The notes: generated by a model from the sequence alone, not told the origin. DNA of 64,000 nucleotides from Burkholderia cepacia ATCC 25416 (GCF_001411495.1 NZ_CP012982.1:930001-994000), one strand, 5' to 3'; counted from the first letter of the stretch, positions 25,712 through 34,645 are shown. A program made the numbers and translations.

Positions 25712-26784
25712 CGCGCGGCGTCGCGAGACAGCGGTGCGATGCCGTCGAGCGCGCGCCGGTCGATCCACGCGCGCACGTCGAAGTCCGCAGGCAGGAACCG
25801 CCATTCGACGAGGAAGCGCTTGAAATCGTCGAGCGCGGCGATCGACGCTTCGTCGAGATCCGTGCGCAGCCGCCGGTGCACGTCGGTGCCGTACGCGAGC
25901 CGCAGCCAGTCGTGACCCGATCCCGTCTCGCGGCCGAGATAGCCGAGCACTTCCTGCTCGTGCTCGCGCGCCCAGCCTTCGACGTCGGTCACGCGCGCGA
26001 GGAAGCGGCGAACGATGTCGGGATGGCGTTCGAGCGTCGACGCATTGACGGTCAGCGGCCGAGGCGAGCCGTTGTTGATGCGGATCTGCGGATCGGGATG
26101 AAAGCCGATGTCGACGACCGGCTGCGCGCCGATCAGGTGTGCGGTCTCGAGCCCGAGCGACCCCTTCACGTAGATCGCGTCGACCTCGCCGCGCACGAGC
26201 GCGGCCGCTTCGGCCGCATAAAGGCGCCGGCTGGACAGGCTCGACGGATGGCTGAATGCCGCGTCGCGCGTCAGCGGCGTCGACACGGGCGCGCGCAGGT
26301 TTGAAGCGGGCACGTCGACCCATTCGACGTCGGCGGGGCCGAGCCCGTCGAGCGACAGCGCGCTGACGAAGCCGCGCAGCGCAGCCGCGCGGAAGATGTC
26401 GATACGTTCGCCGTCGCGGCGCGGCAGCCCGATGCGGCGCCCGCGCAGGTCCCTCGGCCGCTTCAGGCCGGTTTCCGGCAACGCGACGATCGCCTGCGCC
26501 TCGTCGACCCAGGTCAGCGCGACCACCCGGGTATCGGCGCCGGAGGCGCGCGCCCACAGCGCGGGAATGCTGCCGCCCTGCCGGAACGTGTTGTCGAGCG
26601 AATGATCGACGTGCGCGCGATGCAGCGCCGCGTGCTGGCTCTCCTGCAGCGCGCGGACGGTGATGCCGTCGCCGGCGAACTCGCTGTCGAGCCAGCCGAG
26701 ATGCGCGGCGATGCCGAGCGGCGTCGGCACCGGACAGCGCGTGTACCAGATCGACTGGACGTGATGGGAAGCCGTGATGCTCAT
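25708..26784 (-). CDS. DszB-like protein 1 (sulfinate desulfinase/binding protein fold), triad kept
   Basis: This 358-residue protein has the type II periplasmic-binding fold seen in both SsuA-type binding proteins and DszB, the 2'-hydroxybiphenyl-2-sulfinate desulfinase. There is no signal peptide, so it should be cytoplasmic. The N-terminus WYTRCPVPTPLG lines up with YSNCPVPNA of DszB, placing Cys17 at the catalytic Cys27. His58 and Arg68 (in HVDHSLDNTFRQGG) align with His60 and Arg70, with the same 10-residue spacing. Length is close to DszB (365). I infer cleavage of a C-S bond in a sulfinate to give sulfite, though a binding role cannot be excluded. It follows exbD and is coupled to the MFS gene. 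Confidence 0.75.
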   Translation of the reverse strand: MSITASHHVQSIWYTRCPVPTPLGIAAHLGWLDSEFAGDGITVRALQESQHAALHRAHVDHSLDNTFRQGGSIPALWARASGADTRVVALTWVDEAQAIVALPETGLKRPRDLRGRRIGLPRRDGERIDIFRAAALRGFVSALSLDGLGPADVEWVDVPASNLRAPVSTPLTRDAAFSHPSSLSSRRLYAAEAAALVRGEVDAIYVKGSLGLETAHLIGAQPVVDIGFHPDPQIRINNGSPRPLTVNASTLERHPDIVRRFLARVTDVEGWAREHEQEVLGYLGRETGSGHDWLRLAYGTDVHRRLRTDLDEASIAALDDFKRFLVEWRFLPADFDVRAWIDRRALDGIAPLSRDAAR

Positions 26785-26818
26785 GGATGCGTTCGGAAAA
26801 GGAGTCGTGAACCGCGCG

Positions 26819-27229
26819 TCAGCCGCGCGGCGCGGTGAGCACCGACAGCCGCGTGATGCCCGCATGCTCGATCGCGGCCATCAGCTTCGCGACGGTGCCG
26901 TACGGCACGTGCTCGTCGGCCTGCAGGTCGAGCGCGACGTCGGGCCGGCCGGCCTTCAGCGCGGCGAGCTCGGCCGGCACCGCGGCGAGCGCGACCGCGC
27001 GCTTGTCGAGATACACGACGCCCTTGTCGTCGACGCTCACGGTGACGTTCGGCTTGCGGTCGGCCGGCGCCGTGGCGACGGTGTTCGGCAGGTTCACGTG
27101 CACCGCGTTGTTGAGCAGCGGCGCCGTGACGATGAACGCGACGAGCAGCACGAGCATCACGTCGACGAGCGGCGTGATGTTGATTTCACTGAGCACGTCG
27201 TCGTTGTCGGAAGAGGACGAGAAGGCCAT
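26819..27229 (-). CDS. exbD: ExbD-type TonB energy transducer subunit
   Basis: 136 residues: a short cytoplasmic start (EINITPLVDVMLVLLVAFIV) with the conserved membrane Asp that carries protons, one transmembrane helix, and a periplasmic domain with VSVDDKGVVYLDKRAV and PYGTVAKLMAAIEHAGI. The ExbB and ExbD genes overlap by one base (TAATG). With ExbB it forms the proton-driven motor that energises TonB. It lies between exbB and a DszB-like gene in one operon. Confidence 0.92.
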   Translation of the reverse strand: MAFSSSSDNDDVLSEINITPLVDVMLVLLVAFIVTAPLLNNAVHVNLPNTVATAPADRKPNVTVSVDDKGVVYLDKRAVALAAVPAELAALKAGRPDVALDLQADEHVPYGTVAKLMAAIEHAGITRLSVLTAPRG

Positions 27230-27945
27230 TATGCGAACGCCTCCTGACGGGCGCCGTCGGCACGGCGTGCCGGCGCGGGCGCGGTGGCGGCGGGCGGCAC
27301 GCGGAAACCGGCCTTCTGCGCGAGCGTGACGAAATCGGTTGCGAACGCATCGAGATCGGCCGACGCGGCCTTCACGCGGCGCACGAAGAAGTTGTACGCG
27401 AGCACGGCCGGCACCGCGACCGCGATGCCGATCCCGGTCGCGACCAGCGCCTCGCCGATCGGCCCCGCGACCACATCGATGCTCGCCGACGCACTGTGCG
27501 TGATCGCGGTCAGCGCATGGATGATGCCGAACACGGTGCCGAACAGGCCGACGAACGGCGCGGTGCTGCCGATCGACGCGAGCACGGCGAGCCCCGCTTC
27601 CGCGCGCCGGCGCGCGTTGTGGATCTGCTGGCGCAGATGGCGTTCGAGCAGGTCGTGGCGGCTCCAGCTGTGTTCGAGATCGTGCGCGCTGCTTTCGTCG
27701 GCGCGGCGCAGCGCGTCGAAGCCCGTCGCGGCGAGTTCGCCCACGGGGCTGTCGGCGCCGTCGAGCGCGGCCGCCTCGTGGAAACTGTTCGCGGCCCAGA
27801 ACGCGCGCGTGTAATGCCGGTTGCGTGCGCTCGCACGCAGGCTCTGGATCGCCTTCACGACGATCAGCGTCCACGTGACGACGGAAAAGACGACGAGCAG
27901 CCAGAGCGCGCCCTGGACGATGAAGGTGGTCGGGATACCGTTCAT
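27229..27945 (-). CDS. exbB: ExbB/TolQ-type proton channel
   Basis: The 238-residue protein has three membrane segments: one near residues 10-30, and two near 115-145 and 160-190 with the family sequences GLAVLASIGSTAPFVGLFGTV and GEALVATGIGIAVAVPAVLAYNFF. The large cytoplasmic loop between the first and second helices is typical. It pairs with the ExbD encoded directly downstream and with the TonB encoded upstream. The dedicated set suggests service of the TonB-dependent receptor at the end of this operon. Confidence 0.92.
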   Translation of the reverse strand: MNGIPTTFIVQGALWLLVVFSVVTWTLIVVKAIQSLRASARNRHYTRAFWAANSFHEAAALDGADSPVGELAATGFDALRRADESSAHDLEHSWSRHDLLERHLRQQIHNARRRAEAGLAVLASIGSTAPFVGLFGTVFGIIHALTAITHSASASIDVVAGPIGEALVATGIGIAVAVPAVLAYNFFVRRVKAASADLDAFATDFVTLAQKAGFRVPPAATAPAPARRADGARQEAFA

Positions 27946-27986
27946 GATGTGAGTTCCTTGAAAAATGTGGCGGGCCGCCCGGTCGG

Positions 27987-28808
27987 TCAGCCCAGCTTGA
28001 AATCGATCGGCACATTGACCCAGCCGTCGACCGCTTCGTCGCCGCGCTTCGCGGGCACGAACGTCCAGCGCTTCACGGCGGCCACCGCTGCGTTGTCGAG
28101 CATGCGGCGGCCGCTGCTCGTGCGGACGTCGACGGCATCGGGCGTGCCGTTCGCGAGCACGTGCACGCGCAGCACGACGCGCCCTTCCCAGCCCTGGTCC
28201 TGCGCAAAGGCCGGGTAGTCGGGCGCCGGGTTGCGCAGGTAGGCCGCGTCGCCGATCGGCGCGGTTTCACGCACGGGCGCCGCCGGCGCGGCGGGTGCGG
28301 GAGACGGTGCGGCCTGTGCGGCTACGGCCGGTGCCGTCGGCGCGGGTGCCGCCTCGCGTGTGACAGGCTGCGCGGCAGCCGGCGCAGGCGCCGGATGCGC
28401 GACGGCCGCACGCGACTTCGGCGGGGTCGGCGCCTGCTTCAGCGGCTGCTGCGGCTTCGGCGGCACCGGTGGCGGCGGATGCGCGGCCTGCGGCAACGGT
28501 TCGGGCGGCCGCGTCAGTTCGACCGTCATCGGCAGCGGCCGCGGCGGCTGCACGGGCGGCGCGGCGGGAGCGCGTGCGGCCAGCAGCGCGACGCCCGCAT
28601 GCAGCGCCGCTACGGCAAGTGCAATCGCACCCGTGACGCGCCACCGCCCCGGCTTCGCCGCGCGCGCATCCGGCCGTGCGGCAGGCGAAGCCGACGGCGG
28701 CCATGCAGCAGCCACCGCGGCGGCCACACCCGCGCCCGTGCGCGGCGCCGCACGTGCCGCATGCCGGCGCGCCGGCGGCACGCCGTATTCGATCGTCAGA
28801 CCTGTCAT
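27987..28808 (-). CDS. tonB: TonB protein
   Basis: 273 residues: a cytoplasmic N-terminus of about 55 residues, a single membrane helix (about 57-80), a long Pro/Ala/Lys-rich periplasmic linker (about 85-185, with PPPPVPPKPQQPLKQAPTPP), and a C-terminal TonB domain (about 190-273) with NPAPDYPAFAQDQGWEGRVVLRVHV and SSGRRMLDNAAVAAVKRWTF. It transmits the proton force from ExbBD to outer-membrane receptors. It lies between a DszB-like gene and exbB. The order tonB-exbB-exbD inside a sulfur operon is unusual, since such sets are normally tied to iron. Confidence 0.92.
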   Translation of the reverse strand: MTGLTIEYGVPPARRHAARAAPRTGAGVAAAVAAAWPPSASPAARPDARAAKPGRWRVTGAIALAVAALHAGVALLAARAPAAPPVQPPRPLPMTVELTRPPEPLPQAAHPPPPVPPKPQQPLKQAPTPPKSRAAVAHPAPAPAAAQPVTREAAPAPTAPAVAAQAAPSPAPAAPAAPVRETAPIGDAAYLRNPAPDYPAFAQDQGWEGRVVLRVHVLANGTPDAVDVRTSSGRRMLDNAAVAAVKRWTFVPAKRGDEAVDGWVNVPIDFKLG

Positions 28809-28841
28809 GCTCGACTCCTTGCAATGACGCGCCGCGGCGCG

Positions 28842-29888
28842 CTACGCGACCCACGCATGGCGTTGCCGGTCGATGCGCGTGAACGGCGCCGGGTCGATCC
28901 ATGCGCGCGCATCGAAATCCTGTTCGAGAAAACCCCACTCGACGAGGAAGTCCTTGAACGCCACCAGCCCGTCGATCGACGTCTGCGCGAGCCCCGTCTC
29001 CAGATGGCGGTGCACGTCCGCGCCGTACGCATAGCGCACCCATTCGTCGGACGCGCGCGTTTCGCGGCCGATATAGGCCACCGTCTCCGCCGGATGACGC
29101 GCGGCCCAGTCGCCCGCGCCCACCACGACCGACAGGAAGCGGCTCACGAGATCGGGGCGCGCGTCGATCAGTGCGCGATCGACGGTCAGCGTGCGCGGCG
29201 TGCCGTTGCCGATCCGCACCAGCGGATCGGGGTGCGCGCCGAGATCGATGACCACCTGCGCGTCGATCAGGTGCACGGTTTCGAGCCCTTCGACTCCTTT
29301 CACGAACACCGCGTCGACCTCGCCGCGCACGAGCGCCGCGATCTCGATCCCGTACTCGTGCGGGCCGCGCGTAAACGATGCCGGCCCGGTGCGGCGTTCG
29401 CGTTCGTCGGGCAGGTCGACCCATTCGGCGTCGCCGTGCCCGAGCCCTTCCAGTTCGAGCGCGCTCAGGAAACCTTTCAGCGCGGCCGCGCGCCAGAAGT
29501 CGATGCTGATCGGATGGCGCGGCAACCCGAGCCGCCGGCCGCGCAGATCGCGCGCGGTGCGGATGCCGCGATCGGGCAGCGTGACGATCGCCTGGAACTC
29601 GTTGGTCCACGACAGGCCGATCACGCGCGTATCGGCGCCGCGTGCCCGCGCCCACAGCGCCGGAATGTTGCCGCCCTGCCGGAACGAGGACGGGAGGCTG
29701 TGATCGAAGTGCGATTCGCGCTTGCCGGCGTCGGCCGTTTCCTGCAGCGAATGCAGCGCGATGCCGTCCGGCCCGAACTCCTCGTCGAACCAGCCGCGGT
29801 GCACGGCGATGCCGAGCGCGGTCGGCACCGGGCAGCGCGTGTACCAGAGTGCGTCGCGGGCCGTGGCCTGCGCAGCGAGTGTCGTCAT
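28842..29888 (-). CDS. DszB-like protein 2, triad kept
   Basis: The product has 348 residues, no signal peptide, and is paralogous to the proteins encoded at 25708-26784 and 31571-32647. LWYTRCPVPTALG puts Cys19 at the DszB catalytic Cys; His60 and Arg70 (in HFDHSLPSSFRQGG) have the same 10-residue spacing as His60 and Arg70 of DszB. The second lobe has VRGEVDAVFVKGVEGLETVHLI. It follows an SsuD-like monooxygenase gene by 44 bp, which fits a two-step path in which the monooxygenase yields a sulfinate and this protein releases sulfite. AAGGA lies 8 bases before the ATG. A cytoplasmic binding or sensing role is the alternative. Confidence 0.75.
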   Translation of the reverse strand: MTTLAAQATARDALWYTRCPVPTALGIAVHRGWFDEEFGPDGIALHSLQETADAGKRESHFDHSLPSSFRQGGNIPALWARARGADTRVIGLSWTNEFQAIVTLPDRGIRTARDLRGRRLGLPRHPISIDFWRAAALKGFLSALELEGLGHGDAEWVDLPDERERRTGPASFTRGPHEYGIEIAALVRGEVDAVFVKGVEGLETVHLIDAQVVIDLGAHPDPLVRIGNGTPRTLTVDRALIDARPDLVSRFLSVVVGAGDWAARHPAETVAYIGRETRASDEWVRYAYGADVHRHLETGLAQTSIDGLVAFKDFLVEWGFLEQDFDARAWIDPAPFTRIDRQRHAWVA

Positions 29889-29932
29889 GGTGAATGTCCT
29901 TGTCGTTGGAATGCGGGGGGATGCCGTTGCGC

Positions 29933-31105
29933 TCATGCGCCGGCCACGCGCAGCGCCGCCTGCGTGCCGCGCGCGTTCAGCGCGCCGTCGACGAGCGGCA
30001 GCACTTCCTCGCCCACGCGGTACGCCTCCTCGAGATGCGGGTTGCTCGCGAGGATGAACGTCGACACGCCGATGTCGACGTATTCCGCGAGCCGCTCGGC
30101 CACCTGCTCGTGGCTGCCGACGATCACGCAGCCGGGGCCGCCGCGAATCTGCGACATCCCGGCCCACAGGTTCGGGCCGACGATCAGGTCGTCGAAGTGC
30201 TGCGTGTTGCCCTGGTGCAGCGCGAACTGGCGTTTGGCACCGACCGATTCCGACGACTCGCCGCGCCCGCCGAAGCCGTTGCGCGTCGCGTCGCCCACCG
30301 TCGCGAACATCTGCCGCAACTCGGCCCACGCCTGCTCCTCGGTCTCGCGCGCCAGGATGTCGATGCGCATGCCGAAGCGCAGGTCGCGCTCGGCGTTCTG
30401 GCGATCGAGCGCGCGGCGGGCCGCATCGATCACCTCCTTCTGTTTCGCGAGCGGCTCGCCCCAGCTCAGGTGCACGTCGCCATGCTTCGCGGCAACCGCG
30501 AGCGCGGCATCGCTCGCGCCGGCCAGGTAGATGCGCGGCGGTTTCTGGCCGCTCAGCGGCGGCAGCAGGCCGCCGCCTTCGACGCGGTAGAAGCGTCCGT
30601 CGAACGTGAACGGCTCGCCGGCCGCGACACCCTTCACGACGTCGAGGAACTCGTCCGTGCGCGCATAACGGCTGTCGTGATCGATGAAGTCGCCGTACGC
30701 GCGCTGGTCGGGGCCGCCGCCGCCCGTGACGACGTTCCACTCCACGCGGCCACGGCTGATCCGCTGCAGGCTCGCGGCCATCTGCGCCGCGTAGACGGGA
30801 TGCACGAAATGCGGCTGCAGCGCGATCAGGAGCCGCAGCCGGCGCGTCTCGCGCGCCAGCGCGGCCGCCACGACCCACGGCTCCTCCGTGAAGCGGAAGA
30901 TCGGGATCAGCGCGCCGTGGAAGCCGGCGATATCGGCCGCGCGCGCGACCTGCGACAGATAGTCGATGTAGCCGAATTCGTCGTCGTCGACTTTCGGCGC
31001 GACGCGCGATCCGCGCTGGCGGTTCCATTCGCCGCGTGTATGCAGGTCGTGTGCGCGCCTGCCGTCGCCATGCATCGGCAGGCGCCACAGAAATTCAACA
31101 GCCAT
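29933..31105 (-). CDS. SsuD-like FMNH2-dependent alkanesulfonate monooxygenase
   Basis: This 390-residue luciferase-like monooxygenase resembles SsuD in size and in the sequences FLWRLPMHGDGR, GFHGALIPIFR, RLRLLIALQPHFVHPVYAAQMAASL, GRVEWNVVTGGGGPDQ, SPNLWAG-like VGPNLWAGMSQIRGG and SNPHLEEAYRVGEEVLPLVD. SsuD enzymes use reduced FMN and O2 to release sulfite from sulfonates; sister enzymes (DszA, SfnG, MsuD) act on sulfones or methanesulfonate, so the exact substrate is open. No flavin reductase gene is present in the window. AGGAG lies 7 bases before the ATG. It is the first gene of an eight-gene minus-strand set behind a sigma-54 promoter at 31176-31191. Confidence 0.87.
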   Translation of the reverse strand: MAVEFLWRLPMHGDGRRAHDLHTRGEWNRQRGSRVAPKVDDDEFGYIDYLSQVARAADIAGFHGALIPIFRFTEEPWVVAAALARETRRLRLLIALQPHFVHPVYAAQMAASLQRISRGRVEWNVVTGGGGPDQRAYGDFIDHDSRYARTDEFLDVVKGVAAGEPFTFDGRFYRVEGGGLLPPLSGQKPPRIYLAGASDAALAVAAKHGDVHLSWGEPLAKQKEVIDAARRALDRQNAERDLRFGMRIDILARETEEQAWAELRQMFATVGDATRNGFGGRGESSESVGAKRQFALHQGNTQHFDDLIVGPNLWAGMSQIRGGPGCVIVGSHEQVAERLAEYVDIGVSTFILASNPHLEEAYRVGEEVLPLVDGALNARGTQAALRVAGA

Positions 31106-31175
31106 CGGGATTCTCCTGGTCGGGCCATTCGGATTGCGTGCGGCATCGCCGTGCCGCCCGTGTGCTGCGCTGTAA

Positions 31176-31191
31176 AGCACGCGGTGTGCCA
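31176..31191 (-). promoter_or_regulatory. Sigma-54 promoter of the ssuD-dszB-tonB operon
   Basis: Minus-strand TGGCAC-ACCGC-GTGCT matches the -24 element perfectly and the -12 element in four of five places, with GG-N10-GC spacing. It lies 71 bp before the monooxygenase ATG, and the paired palindromes at 31341-31388 lie about 150-200 bp upstream, a usual distance for a sigma-54 activator. Confidence 0.7.
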
Positions 31192-31340
31192 ACCTGCCCG
31201 ACGCGGCACCTGCGCGGCCGCCTGCAAACCTGCGCGGCGCCTTGCACGCCGGGCGTCGACGGCAACCGGATCGCACCCGCCCGGCCGTGGCCGGCACGGT
31301 CGCGACAGGCCCGTGCCGTGCTGCTGCATCGGCCGCACCG

Positions 31341-31358
31341 CTGCTGCGCGCGCAACAG
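31341..31358. promoter_or_regulatory. Activator palindrome, imperfect copy
   Basis: CTGCTGC-GCGC-GCAACAG is the CTGTTGC-N4-GCAACAG motif with one mismatch in the left arm. It lies exactly 30 bp (about three helical turns) from the perfect copy at 31371-31388, as expected for two dimers binding on the same face of the DNA. Confidence 0.6.
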
Positions 31359-31370
31359 CGGCCCACGCGA

Positions 31371-31388
31371 CTGTTGCTGGCGCAACAG
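31371..31388. promoter_or_regulatory. Activator palindrome, perfect copy
   Basis: CTGTTGC-TGGC-GCAACAG is a perfect inverted repeat with 7-bp arms. The core TGTTGC-N4-GCAACA recurs at 37535-37552, again between two divergent sigma-54 promoters. I infer that it binds the SfnR-like activator encoded at 35425-36552. Confidence 0.7.
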
Positions 31389-31462
31389 GCCATGCGTCGA
31401 CACACGCATCGCCCTTTCCGCGCGACGCCCGCACCGCGTGCGGCCGCGCCGTTTCCGTTCAC

Positions 31463-31478
31463 TGGCCCGGAACTTGCA
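31463..31478 (+). promoter_or_regulatory. Sigma-54 promoter of the DszB-like/ABC operon
   Basis: TGGCCC-GGAAC-TTGCA matches the -24/-12 consensus with one change and correct spacing. It lies 93 bp before the ATG of the plus-strand DszB-like gene and about 75 bp after the perfect activator palindrome. Confidence 0.7.
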
Positions 31479-31570
31479 ACGCTGACCGGCCCGCGCGTGC
31501 GCACCGACACCGAGCGGCACCGCGCGCGACCGCGCTTCGACCATGCTTACGCAGAGAGGGAATCTCACAC

Positions 31571-32647
31571 ATGACAGACAGGCCCGATTCGTCATCGGAC
31601 AAGCAGCAGACGTTCTGGTACGCCCGATCGCCCGTGCCGACCCCGCTCGGCATCGCCGTGCATCTCGGCTGGCTCAACGGCGAGACGTCGGCCGACGGCG
31701 TCGCGATCCGCTCGCCGCGCGGCGCCACGCGGCACGACGTGTCGTCGATCAGCGACCACACGCTGGCGCAGTCGTTTCGCCAGGGCGGCAGCATCCCCGC
31801 GATGTGGGCGCGCTCGAACGGCGCGAACACGCGCGTGATCGGGCTGTCGTGGGTCGACGAATCGCAGTTGATCCTCGCGCGGCCCGAGTCGGGCATCCGC
31901 TCCGTGAAGGCGTTGCGCGGGCGCCGCGTCGCGATCCCGAGCCGCCCCGACGACCGCATCGACATCTTTCGCGCGTCGGCGCTGCGCGGCTTCGTCAACG
32001 CGCTGAGCCTCGACGGGCTGACCACCGCCGACGTCGAACTCGTCGACGTGCATGCACGCACGCTGCAGGCCGTCGGGCCGGCGCGCGCGGCGGACCTGTT
32101 CGCGTCGCCGCACGGCTTCTCGAGCCGCGCGCTGTACGCGGCCGAAGCCGGCGCACTGCTGCGCGGCGAGGTCGACGCGATCTACGTGAAGGGCTCGACC
32201 GGCCTCGAGATCGCGCAGCTGATCGGCGCGCATGTCGTGATCGACATCGGCTTTCATCCGGAGCGCTCGATCCGCAACAACAACGGCACGCCGCGCCCGC
32301 TGACCGTCAACGCGGACGTGCTCGCGAACCATCCGGACATCGTCGCCGGCTTCCTGAAGCTCGTGGTCGCGGCCGGCGAATGGGCCGGCACGCATCCCGA
32401 CGAAACCGCGCACTACGTGGCCGGCGAAACCGCGTCGTCGATCGACTGGGTCCGCGCCGCGTACGGCAACCAGCTGCACCGGCACCTCGGCGTCAACCTC
32501 GACGACGAATCCGTCGCGGCGCTCGACGACTTCAAGACATTCCTGCACGACCGGGGTTTTCTGGAAGCCGACTTCGACGTCGCCGACTGGATCGACCCGC
32601 GCCCGCTCGCCGACGTGCTGCGGCCGTCGCGGCAGAAACGCGCGTGA
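31571..32647 (+). CDS. DszB-like protein 3, catalytic Cys and His replaced
   Basis: A 358-residue paralogue of the proteins encoded at 25708-26784 and 28842-29888, sharing WYARSPVPTPLGIAVHLGWL and SFRQGGSIPAMWARS. At the DszB catalytic positions it has Ser20 for Cys and Ile60 for His, while Arg70 remains. It is therefore unlikely to be a DszB-type desulfinase and may bind ligand, act as a regulator, or be specialised. There is no signal peptide, which argues against a classic periplasmic binding protein. It is the first gene of the operon with the SsuA-like protein and two permeases, behind a sigma-54 promoter. Confidence 0.75.
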   Translation: MTDRPDSSSDKQQTFWYARSPVPTPLGIAVHLGWLNGETSADGVAIRSPRGATRHDVSSISDHTLAQSFRQGGSIPAMWARSNGANTRVIGLSWVDESQLILARPESGIRSVKALRGRRVAIPSRPDDRIDIFRASALRGFVNALSLDGLTTADVELVDVHARTLQAVGPARAADLFASPHGFSSRALYAAEAGALLRGEVDAIYVKGSTGLEIAQLIGAHVVIDIGFHPERSIRNNNGTPRPLTVNADVLANHPDIVAGFLKLVVAAGEWAGTHPDETAHYVAGETASSIDWVRAAYGNQLHRHLGVNLDDESVAALDDFKTFLHDRGFLEADFDVADWIDPRPLADVLRPSRQKRA

Positions 32648-32702
32648 GCCACTGAGTGAGCCCCCGCGTGAGCCTCATTTCCGCCCACTGATCCCGACCA
32701 TC

Positions 32703-33809
32703 ATGAAACACACGCTCTCCCTAGCTTCGCTGCGCCGCCCGCTGCGTGCGCTGTTCGCCGCGCTGCCGCTTGCCGCGGCATCGCTCGCCGCACCGGCCGC
32801 GCACGCGGACGATGCGCCCAAGGTGGTGCGAATCGCCGTCGTCGCCTATTCGGGCGGCGGCAAGACGCAGTACGCGGGCGCCTCCGCGCTGATCGACGCC
32901 GACAAGTCGCTCGAGAAGGCGCTCGCCGCGCGGCACGTGAAGCTGCAATGGGTACCGGTGTCGACCGCGGCGGTCGGCACGCTCGTCAACGAGGCGTTCA
33001 CGAACGGCAGCATCGACTTCGCGGGCTACGGCGACCTGCCCTCGGTCGTCGTCAACGCATCGGGCACGCATACGCGTCTGATCGTGCCGGGCGGGGTCGG
33101 CAGCAATACGTATCTCGTCGTGCCGGCCGGCTCGAGCGCGAAGTCGATCGTCGACCTGAAAGGCAAGCGCATCGCGCTCAATCGCGGCCGGCCGTGGGAA
33201 GTCACGTTCAGCAAGCTGCTCGCCGAGAACGGGCTGAAGCTGTCCGACTTCAGGATCTACAACCTCGACCCGCAGGCCGGTGCGGCAGCGGTCGCGGCCG
33301 GCCGCGTCGACGGCTTCTTCACGCTGTCCGACGCGTATTCGCTCGTCGACAAGAACGTCGGCAAGATCATCTGGTCGACCAAGACCGCGCCCGACGACTG
33401 GAAGATGCGCGCGGAACTGTGGGCATCCGACGATTTCGTGCGGCGCTACCCCGACATCACGCAGCTCGTCGCGACCGCCTACGTGCGTGCCGCGCACTGG
33501 ATCTCGCAGCCGCAGAACCGCGATGCGTACGTGAAGATCCTGAGCGCGTCCGGCCAGCCGGAAAGCGTCGTGCGCCGCGAATACGCGGACGAATCGACGC
33601 CGTGGAAGGAGCAATGGACGCCGCTCTTCACGCCCGCGCTGACCGGCCACTACCGCGACGTCGTCGCGTACAGCCGCCAGGCCGGCCTGACGTCCGCGCC
33701 GGTCGACGTGAACGCGCTGCTCGCGCCGACGTTCGTCGCGACCGCGCTCAAGCAGCTCGGGCTCGACGGCTACTGGCGCGCAGACACGGCGCGCGTCGCG
33801 AGCCGCTGA
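32703..33809 (+). CDS. SsuA-like sulfonate-binding protein of an ABC importer
   Basis: The 368-residue periplasmic binding protein has a signal peptide (about 1-35, ending AAHA). Family stretches are VRIAVVAYSGGGKTQYAG, VPVSTAAVGTLVNEAFTNGSIDFAGYGDLPSVV, VVPAGSSAKSIVDLKGKRIALNRGRPWE and YADESTPWKEQWTPLF. SsuA-type proteins bind aliphatic sulfonates, taurine or related compounds. The permease gene starts inside its stop codon (TGATG). It is the only clearly exported binding protein of the locus apart from the receptor. Confidence 0.87.
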   Translation: MKHTLSLASLRRPLRALFAALPLAAASLAAPAAHADDAPKVVRIAVVAYSGGGKTQYAGASALIDADKSLEKALAARHVKLQWVPVSTAAVGTLVNEAFTNGSIDFAGYGDLPSVVVNASGTHTRLIVPGGVGSNTYLVVPAGSSAKSIVDLKGKRIALNRGRPWEVTFSKLLAENGLKLSDFRIYNLDPQAGAAAVAAGRVDGFFTLSDAYSLVDKNVGKIIWSTKTAPDDWKMRAELWASDDFVRRYPDITQLVATAYVRAAHWISQPQNRDAYVKILSASGQPESVVRREYADESTPWKEQWTPLFTPALTGHYRDVVAYSRQAGLTSAPVDVNALLAPTFVATALKQLGLDGYWRADTARVASR

Positions 33810-34624
33810 TGCCGATGCACGCCCTCGCGTCGAACGGCGCACGCGCGATCCGCCTGCCCGGCATCGCGCGGCTCGGCGGGCTCGCGCTGTGGTGGGCCAC
33901 GCCCGTCGCGTTCGCCACGCTGTGGTGGCTCGCGAGCGCGCAGCGCTGGTTCCCGCCGCAGCTCGTCGTGCCGCCCGGCCGGCTCGCGGCGACGCTGCGC
34001 ACCCTGCTCGACACCGGCGAACTGCGCGACAACCTGGTGATCACGCTGCATCGTCTCGCGCTCGGGTTCGCGATCGGCGCGGCGGGCGGAGCCGCGTTCG
34101 GCATCCTGCTGGCGCGCAGCCGGCTGTTCTCCGACTACCTGCGGCCGACGTTCGACCTGCTGCGGCAGGTGCCGACGCTCACGCTGATTCCGCTGCTGAT
34201 CCTGCTGATCGGCGTCGACGAGCCGCTGAAGCTCGTCGTCGTCGGCAAGGCCGTGTTCTTCCCGGTCGCGCTGGCCGCGTACACGGGCGTGCACGACGCG
34301 CCGCGCGACCTCGTCGAGATGGCACGTCACTACGGGCTCGGCCGCTTCGCGCTGCTGCGCGACGTGCTGCTGCCGGCCGCGCTGCCGCCGCTGCTGACCG
34401 GCGTGCGGATCGCGCTTGCGCGCGCGTGGCTCGCGCTCGTCGCGGTCGAGCTGCTCAGCGCCGACAGCGGGATCGGCCAGATGATGGAACTCGCGCGGCA
34501 GATGCTGCGGCTCGATGTCGTGCTCATCGACGTCGCGGTGATCGGGCTGATCGGCTTCGCGATCGACCGGTCGATCGCGCTCGTGCAACGCTACGCATTG
34601 CGCTGGCAAGCGCCGTCGCACTGA
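33809..34624 (+). CDS. SsuC-like ABC permease 1
   Basis: 271 residues with about six membrane helices and the binding-protein-dependent permease loop near residue 170 (EMARHYGLGRFALLRDVLLPAALPPLLTGVRIALARAW), which contacts the ATPase. It is of the SsuC/TauC family. Its ATG overlaps the stop of the SsuA-like gene (TGATG). Together with the second permease downstream it could form a heterodimeric channel. No ATP-binding subunit is encoded next to it. Confidence 0.88.
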   Translation: MPMHALASNGARAIRLPGIARLGGLALWWATPVAFATLWWLASAQRWFPPQLVVPPGRLAATLRTLLDTGELRDNLVITLHRLALGFAIGAAGGAAFGILLARSRLFSDYLRPTFDLLRQVPTLTLIPLLILLIGVDEPLKLVVVGKAVFFPVALAAYTGVHDAPRDLVEMARHYGLGRFALLRDVLLPAALPPLLTGVRIALARAWLALVAVELLSADSGIGQMMELARQMLRLDVVLIDVAVIGLIGFAIDRSIALVQRYALRWQAPSH

Positions 34625-34645
34625 CCTGACTGGATACGCTTCGAA

